Shown here: piece after piece, positions 57,687 to 64,000 of the stretch
Numbering within the stretch: position 1 is the first letter of the stretch
Layout: every line of letters begins with the position of its first letter
Source of the DNA: Gnetum montanum
Lineage: Eukaryota; Streptophyta; Gnetopsida; Gnetales; Gnetaceae
Direction of reading: 5' to 3'
Assembly: GCA_015680685.1 (NCBI GenBank)
Contig: MNCI01022309.1
Location: 135,392 to 199,391, forward strand
Length of the DNA: 64,000 nt
Notes under the pieces: generated by a model
The model's input: the letters and a program-made list of their open reading frames with translations, nothing else
Told to the model about the DNA's origin: nothing
Databases searched by the model: none
Position numbers and translations under genes: made by a program

Positions 57687-59261
57687 GACACTTAGAGGAA
57701 TCTACCTGAGAAGCGTCGACAAAGAAGTGCAAAACACTACAAGCAACTTGATATAGACTTTGTTCTTTGCCATGTGACTGGACGTCATCGCACCGTGTTC
57801 AGTAGTATATGGGAAAGGGAAATTTGTAGCTGATAGGAGAAGAGAGATTGTGGGGAGTGGTGACTCCCCAAGAAATTATGCTGGGAGATGGGGTGCTCGG
57901 GTGTGCAGAATGTTGGTCCTTGTCAATAGCCATTGTTTAGCAGACTCGGAGTTCAGACATGCGATGGGCATCCTTTGGCGGAACAAGGCTCCTGGTTAGT
58001 GTTCAAGAGCACTTGTTGGTAAGACCAAAGCCACGGGAAGTTATGTTACATGCTTTGGAGGAATAGGGCCCATGTTTAATGTTTAGGGGGACCTGTTGGC
58101 GGAGAGCCAGAGCCATGCAACTATATGCTTCTTGACCGTTTTAGACATGAGTACTTGGTTTTGAGACAACTGCCCTCCCGCCTGGGGCTTATATGGGAAG
58201 TGCCAGGAGTCTCGTTTTTTTTAAGAAATCGTAAACTGTGCATTGATTTTGTACTCATGTGTGACAGTATGTAACAGCATGTTCAAAGTTTTGGGTGTAC
58301 TGGATGTATCAGAGCTATGGTTGAATAAAATGTGTTTGTGAACAGATAGGGAATGGGTCGGTGAATGGGGATGTACTAGTGAACGGTTTGATTTTGTCAT
58401 GCGTGCTATGAACATTGTCCCATCTTGTCGCTTGCGATGAGATGCATTTTTGTACAAAAACCTCTAGGTGTCATCCTGCAAACAAAACTCTAAGAAGACA
58501 AGAAAACCATGAGTGAATGATCGAGCCTAGACTTACACGACGGCAGATTGTATGTCGATAGCAGCAGTGTTGGTAGAATCTCCTGATGGTGGGTGATGCA
58601 GTGATGAAGTGTGAATGTGGCGGCAGATTGATGAACCGACGATGAACTTGCTAGTTTATAGTCTTGGCGGACTATGATGGGTTAGTTTTATGTCGTAACC
58701 CGTTGGACATTACCCGTTTAGCGTCGTGGCAGACGTTACATTGCCAGTTTTTAGTCTTAGCAGACTATGAGGAGGCGAGTTAGTTTATAGTCTTAGCAGA
58801 CTCCGATGGTTGCAACAGTGGCAATTTACTGTCGTGCCAGACGGGTGCTAGTTTATCGTCATTGTGGACACTGTGGGGTATTAGTTTACCATCATGATCC
58901 CAAGACAAGCTATGGTATCGGTTTATAGTCATTATCCCAGGATGAGCTGTGGTATCGGTTTATAGTCATGATTCCAGGACTTTCTGTGGTATTGGTTTAT
59001 AGTCATGATTCTAGGACTTTTTGTGGTATTGATTTACCGTCATGATCCCAGGACGAGCTGTGGTATCGGTTTATAGTCATGATTCCAAGACTTTCTGTAG
59101 TATCGGTTTATAGTCATGATTCCAGGACTTTTTGTGGTATCGGTTTATAGTCATGATTCTAGGACTTTCTGTGGTATCGGTTTATAGTCATGATTCCAGG
59201 ACTTTCTGTGGTATCGGTTTATAGTCATGATTCCAGGACTTTTGCGTACTTGAGCTTGAAA
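57687..59261 (-). other. 3' untranslated block and 37-bp post-integrase minisatellite of element D
   Basis: 57687-58600 aligns with B and A, including the doubled unit of about 75 bp (near 57972 and 58050). From 58640 to 58890 there are degenerate AGTTTATAGTCTTAGCGGAC copies, then to 59245 about ten copies of a 37-bp unit GGTATCGGTTTATAGTCATG plus ATTCCAGGAC. The array ends about 20 bp from the integrase stop. Confidence 0.8.
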
Positions 59262-62200
59262 TCAAATGTAAAACGATTTTAGGTACAAGTGATTGGTCGG
59301 ATTGGCAAGCTCGTTTCCTTCCATGTCAGCTAGTTTGAATGCTCCATTGTCTAATGCTTTAGTAACCAAGTAAGGCCCTTCCCAGTTAGCTTAGAATTTG
59401 TCCAGGTGTTCCCGAACGGCTTTAAGCACAAGGTCACCTTCTTTGATAGGGTGCTTGTTGATGTCATGCTGATGTCGTTACTGTTGTCGTTTTTGGTACC
59501 ATTCGATTTGGTTGAGGGCGCGCACATGTTCTTCCTCCATCAAGTCAAGATCAATGATTCGTAGATCATTGTGTTGCCTGTCGTCGAGGAGCCCAGAAAG
59601 TGTGATCCTTAAAGATGGTACCTGCAGTTCCAAAGGTAAAACAGCTTCTGAACCATAAACAAGACTGTATGGTATCTTACCCGTTGAAGTTTGGTGCGTA
59701 GTACGGTATGCCCACAATGCGTACACCAATTGTTCGTGCCATTTTCTTTTGCTATGGGTAAGCATTTTCTTAAGTATTGTAACAATTGTCTTGTTTGTTG
59801 CCTCCACTTGTCCATTGCTTTGGGGATAGTAAGGGGATGAAAACGAGTGTTTGATCCCTAAATTTTCACAAAAGGCTTTGGTTTCAGCGCTACTAAATTG
59901 TGGCCCGTTGTCAGTGATGATTATCATGGGAATGCCAAAGCGGGTTACAATGTTTTCTAGAATGAAATTTCACACGTGCTTGGATGTGGTTTTTCGAAGG
60001 GGAGCAGCCTCTACCCACTTTGTGAAGTATTCGGTGGTAGTTATAATGAAACTATGGCCCACGGAAGATGAGGGGGTTATCTGACCAATGAGATCCAACC
60101 CCCACTTTTGAAAGGGCCATGTGATTTACGTTGTATGCAACTCGTTCGGTGGGACATGTATCAGATTGCTATGTTTTTGACAGGTACTACATGTTTTGAC
60201 TTTGGCGAGACAGTCGTATTCCATATGTGGCCAATAATAACCCGAGCACCTGATTTTCGTTGCCATGGCTTTTGGCGCTAGGTGTCCTCCACATAGTCCT
60301 TCATGTATCTGTTCAACAATAGTGTGGGCATCGGCAGTACTAACAGATGTTAGCAATATGCCTTCGTAGGATCGTCGGCACACTGTGTGCCCTACCAAGG
60401 TATATTGCTTAGAACGTTTCCGCACTGCGTCTCTCTGTGCATTTGTTAGATGTCGCGGTGTTTTGCCGCATAGAAGGTATTCTTTTATGTCATCGTACCA
60501 TTCTATCGCGTGTGTTGAACTAACAGATGCAATTGGCAATGTGTCAAGGGTGTCAGTGATTGGTTCAGCACAGTTGGTTATGGAGCTTGGTAATGTATGG
60601 AACATGTCTGGCGATATGTTTAGTGCTAATGTGGCTACCACATCTGCGATGGTGTTATCATTTCTGGAGATGTGTTGTACATCAATGTTTTCGAATCACC
60701 TCATTAGGTGTTTTGCTAAGTTGCAGTATGGTTGTAAATGTTCGGCTTTACATGTATAGACATCCGTGACTTGATTTATGACCAGTTGCGAGTCCCCTCT
60801 AACTACAAGTCGTGTGATGTTTAAAGCCAAACCTGCCGCGAGACCTCTAAGGAGACCTTCATACTCTGCTATGTTGTTCGTACAAGGAAAGTCGAAACGA
60901 TAGGCAAAGGGTCGGATCTTCCCAGAGGGATAGGTGATGACAGCAGCTGCACTCCCTCCCTAAGAGGTGGATGCCCCATCAAAGTTTAAAATAGCATCGT
61001 AGTCATCGGGCACTATGTCTATGGTGCTTATATTCTCATCTGGGAAGTCTGGGTCTATAGTCGCTTGGTTGCGCGTTGATGATGTTGCCATTTGATTTAC
61101 TATAGCTTGACCCTTAACTGATGATTGCGCTACGTTGTACAGGTTAAACTCGGCTATCATGGCCTTCCACCGGGCTATTCGACTTGTTTCGTAAATATTC
61201 CCTGTTATGGCTTTGAGTACATTGTCTTTGCAAATTATGTAAACCTGGTTGCGGAAGAGGTAATGTCATCATTTTCTTAAAGAAAAGACCAAAGCTAAAC
61301 ATGACTTCTCCACGTCGTTGTACCTTTTCTCATGGGCAACTAATGCGTGGCTCAAGTAATATATAGGGACCTCAGTTTCGTCATCTTGTTTCTGGCAAAG
61401 CATAGACGCGATGGACGAATCTGAAGTAGCAAGGTAGATGTAGAATGGTTTATCATTTTGAGGTGGATAGATTGTGGGTAGCTGGGCAAGTGCCGTTTTA
61501 ATGTCATCGAATGCCTGTTGACACTGTAGAGTCCATTCAAAATGTACGTTCTTACGTAGCAGGTGGTTCATGGGTTTTAATTTATCAGTTAGTTTTTCTA
61601 TGAAGCGCCTGATGAACTGTAATCTACCTTGTAGACCTCGAAGTTCAGTAAGGTTGCCTGGTGGTTTTAGGTTTTCTATGGCCTTAACCTTATCGAGGTC
61701 TACTTGTATCCCTGCTTCTGATGCTATAAATCTAAGCATTTTGCCTATTTTGACACCGAAGACACATTTTTTTGGGTTAAGCCTCAGTTCATACTTTAGA
61801 CAACGTTTTAATACTAAGTCTAGATCTTGCACATGTTGTTGCTCAGTTTTTGACTTAACCACAATGTCATCCATGTAGTCGGTGAGTGAGTGTAGTATGT
61901 AATCGCTAAAGATAAATGTCATCGCTCTTTGATACATGGCCCCAGCGTTCTTGAGACCAAAGGGCATCATTGTGTAAAAAAAGGTTCCCCATGGTGTCAT
62001 AAAGGTTGTCCAAAGCTGATGTTCTGGGTGGATACGTATTTGATTGTATCCCGAGAAGCCGTCCATGAAGGATAATAGTGCATGCCCAGCAGTTGAATCA
62101 ACAAGCTGATCGATGCTGGGTAGAGGAAAATCATCCTTTATGGTTGCAACATTCAAATCCAGGAAGTTAATACACAAACGAATACTTCCGTTCTTCTTCG

Positions 62201-62738
62201 GAATTATGACCATGTTAGACACCCACTCGGCGTAATCAACAGCTCGAATGAAACCAGCTTGATAAAGCTTAGTGCTCTCATTGCGAACTGCTAATGCTTC
62301 CTCGGGCTTAACCTTTCGTGCTTTTTGTTTTACTGGTCTCAACTTTGGATCAAGGATGATATTGTGTTGGACAATTCAGGGATCTAGCCCGGGCATGTCC
62401 ATGTAGGACCAAGCGAATGCTTTCATATTTTCCCTAAGCACGTTCTCAATGTTTTTGGCTAATGGTGGTTCTAATAAGATGCTTAACTTTAGCATTTTGG
62501 TTTCTCCATTGGGCATGACGATGGCAGTTTCAGACAACGGGTCTTCAGTGATATTCTCGACCTCTATGTCAAGGAATTTTTTCATGTCTTTGTAATCGTC
62601 TGTTATTTGCTGTGTTGAGGCTATCATTGCATTTTTCGTTGGTGAACTCAAGTTGATGAGATTTATGTTAATGTCTCTTGTAATTTTACCGTATGGTCCG
62701 TCAATGATTAATGGTGCGGTTAGATGCTGGCAGTCCAT
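59262..62738 (-). pseudogene. pol: Element D pol: RT, RNase H, archaic RNase H, integrase
   Basis: ATG at 62738 (MDCQHLTAPLIIDGPYGK) to TGA at 59262, about 1159 codons. It is the best preserved pol: 62342-61269 is a continuous 357-codon RT/RNase H frame with MDGFSGYNQIRIHPEHQL, PWGTFFYTMMPFGLKNAG and an intact YMDDIVVKSK box near 61860. Archaic RNase H around 61160-60800 (AILNFDGAS). Integrase: zinc finger at 60310-60180 (HEGLCGGHLAPKAM, CSTCQKH), core Asp residues in WGLDLIG and ITDNGPQFSS, Glu in GQVEATNK, tail NHLYLKSFYI. Isolated stops (for example near 62373, 61265, 60963 and 60123) inactivate it. Confidence 0.92.
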
Positions 62739-63221
62739 TGAGCTTGCCCCTGCCAATAAACAGAGAGCTGAATAAGCAAAGGGATATCGTTCTGTGTCTT
62801 TTGGCGATTTTAATCTATGTGTACATGCATAATGGTGGATTATCGTCACACCGGGACGCATGGCAGTTTAACGCCTTACCGGGTGTTAAGTGGCAGTTTA
62901 AGGCCTTACCGGGCTGTAAGTGGCAGTTTAAGGCCTTACTGGGCCATAACTTAGATGGGGAAATGACAGTTTAAGGCCGTACCGGGCCAGTATAGCAGTT
63001 TAAACTAGAACATTCAGAGTAAACGTGTAAAATGGGGTCCATGGAGGAACCAAGACGTAGCAATATCTATTTTAATAATGTTTATTAGTTTTATTATATA
63101 TATATATATATTATTTTTTATATTTTTTGCTCAAAAAATAAGGAAAAAGGCAAAAGAAAAGAAAAAAGGCGTAACGGCGGCGTCAGTGTCAGCGTAGCAG
63201 AGCGTCAGCGTCAGCGGAACG
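62739..63221. promoter_or_regulatory. Divergent spacer between pol and the reverse gene, element D
   Basis: Minus-strand splice acceptor TTTATTGGCAG/G (AG at 62750-62751) as in B. Five copies of GGCAGTTTAAGGCCTTACCG at 62865-63000. An (AT)n run at 63095-63112. GCGTCAGCG motifs from 63175 lead into the TATA box. Confidence 0.65.
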
Positions 63222-63229
63222 CTATATAA
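63222..63229 (+). promoter_or_regulatory. TATA box of the reverse gene, element D
   Basis: GCTATATAAAGCGGGG, 291 bp before the exon 1 ATG, with the same context and orientation as in element B. Confidence 0.65.
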
Positions 63230-63512
63230 AGCGGGGGGGGTCCATTTGCTTCTTACTTTGAAAGCGACAGAGTGTAAGCGACAGCGTAAACTGTTAAAGC
63301 GTAAGCGTAAACTACATTGCCTTAGCGTCAGCGTAAATTTCCTCGTGAGCGTAGACGCCGAAGAATAACCCTAGCGTAGACACGCAGCATTAAACCCCAG
63401 TGTAGACGCGGAGTGTTAAACCCCAGCGTAGATGCGGAGTGCAAACTTGCAGGCGTTAGCGTAGACACTTCTCTTCAGCGTAAACATGTATCGTCAGCGT
63501 AAACAGGCCGAG

Positions 63513-63609
63513 ATGGGCAAGGGCAAAGAAGTGGAGGGCCAGGGGAGGAAGGGTCCTGACTTGACCTTCGCGGAGGAGACGGAGGCTATGCTGCAGGGCC
63601 TGCCCAGGC
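63513..63609 (+). pseudogene. Exon 1 of the reverse gene in element D (cut by element I)
   Basis: Open frame MGKGKEVEGQGRKG, then PDLTFAEETEAMLQGLPR, aligning with exon 1 of B but without its frameshift. An in-frame upstream ATG at 63486 is an alternative start. GCGTAAAC and GCGTAGACGCGGAG motifs fill the preceding 5' leader (63260-63510). The exon is broken by the LTR of element I before its splice donor. Confidence 0.75.
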
Positions 63610-64000
63610 TGGAACGACAGAAAACGTCGGCAGCTGGAAATACCGATCGAGATTCCGGCGTACATAGTTTTAGCCACGGATCCGCACGAGGGCTATGCTG
63701 GAAAAACAAATTCGCGGCGCCCTGAACAGTCTTGTCGATCAGACAGGGACTTACGGGTCGGTAAAACGATGAAAATTACGTGGAGAGAAAGCGATTTGTT
63801 TCGAAGAGTGGTAAAACGAGGGGAAAACGATGTAGTTGGATTGTAATGGCGATAATGCTAAACACGATAAAAAGGGATTGACATAAGAGAAGCTCGAAGC
63901 TTCAAGATCTGCGCTTTGACTTACAAATGTATATTTCGTATGAGAAATTACACTGGGGAATCCCCGATTACAGGATGTGAAACAAGCACAGAACAACAAG
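63610..64000 (-). repeat. Element I: partial LTR of another Tat-lineage element
   Basis: Starts TGGAACGACAGAAAACGTCG with GCAGCTGGAA next, aligning with the U5 ends of elements H (TGTAGTGACCAAAAACATCG) and F. The shared GATCAGACAGGGACTTA block follows at 63737. Only the first 391 bases are in the window, so the rest is unknown. The element is probably on the minus strand like its relatives. Confidence 0.72.

Larger units (their letters stand above)
56502..63609 (-). mobile_element. Element D: Tat-lineage retrotransposon of the B subfamily, cut by element I
   Basis: 3' LTR (56502-57670), purine tract, 3' block, tail repeats, pol, divergent promoter and exon 1 of the reverse gene, in the same order and spacing as B. 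The LTR of element I interrupts it at 63609/63610; its gag and 5' LTR are beyond the window. Confidence 0.9.

Overview
This window is plant nuclear DNA from a large, repeat-dominated genome (a seed plant or fern-like genome; the species cannot be read from the sequence). I find no convincing host gene. Almost everything is Ty3/gypsy LTR retrotransposon of the plant-specific Tat lineage: RT, RNase H, a second archaic-type RNase H, then integrase, with a primer-binding site TGGCGCTAGAAGGAGGG. There is also one decayed Athila-type pol. All coding regions carry stops or frameshifts, many of them at CGA or CAG codons (C-to-T decay), so these are old, probably methylated copies.

The elements are nested. 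Names used here: A (1-17443, minus strand, cut by the left edge), E (plus strand, in two visible pieces, 17444-21913 and 39650-40133), B (21914-39644, minus, complete, with a 5-bp target duplication ATAGA), F (40134-43857, minus, gag and one LTR), H (52537-56501, minus, one LTR and the end of pol), D (56502-63609, minus) and I (63610-64000, an LTR fragment). A and B are inserted in E, and E is inserted in the gag of F. H lies beside an Athila-like pol (about 49300-52500), D is inserted in the integrase of H, and I in D. The stretch 43858-49300 is degenerate and mostly unassigned.

The striking thing is the shared architecture of A, B and, as far as visible, D. Read along the retroelement they run: LTR, leader, gag-protease, then a multi-exon gene in the OPPOSITE orientation, then RT-RNase H-integrase, a repeat tail and LTR. 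The reverse gene (plus strand, about 5 kb, eight exons, about 1060 codons) has in B and D its own TATA box, placed head-to-head with the RT ORF. It ends tail-to-tail with gag-protease. Its second exon resembles an FCP1/NIF-type HAD phosphatase domain whose catalytic aspartates are already missing in both independent copies, followed by unassigned and coiled-coil regions. A conserved splice acceptor (TTGGCAG/G) precedes the RT ORF in all three elements. The reverse gene may therefore sit inside an intron of the genomic RNA, as in the Ogre-type PR/RT intron but carrying a gene.

Two non-coding signals accompany this module. (1) Each subfamily fills its U3, its leader and the 5' part of the reverse gene with its own short motif: GCGTATACGC in B and D, GCGTGAGT in A, and CTATGCT/AGCATAG in E, F and H. 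(2) The spacers between the three gene blocks all carry variants of one roughly 20-nt core (AGTTTA-N-G[TC]C-NTN-CGG-[AG]C). Together these suggest an element-encoded, sequence-specific regulatory system co-evolving with its sites. That reading is inference.
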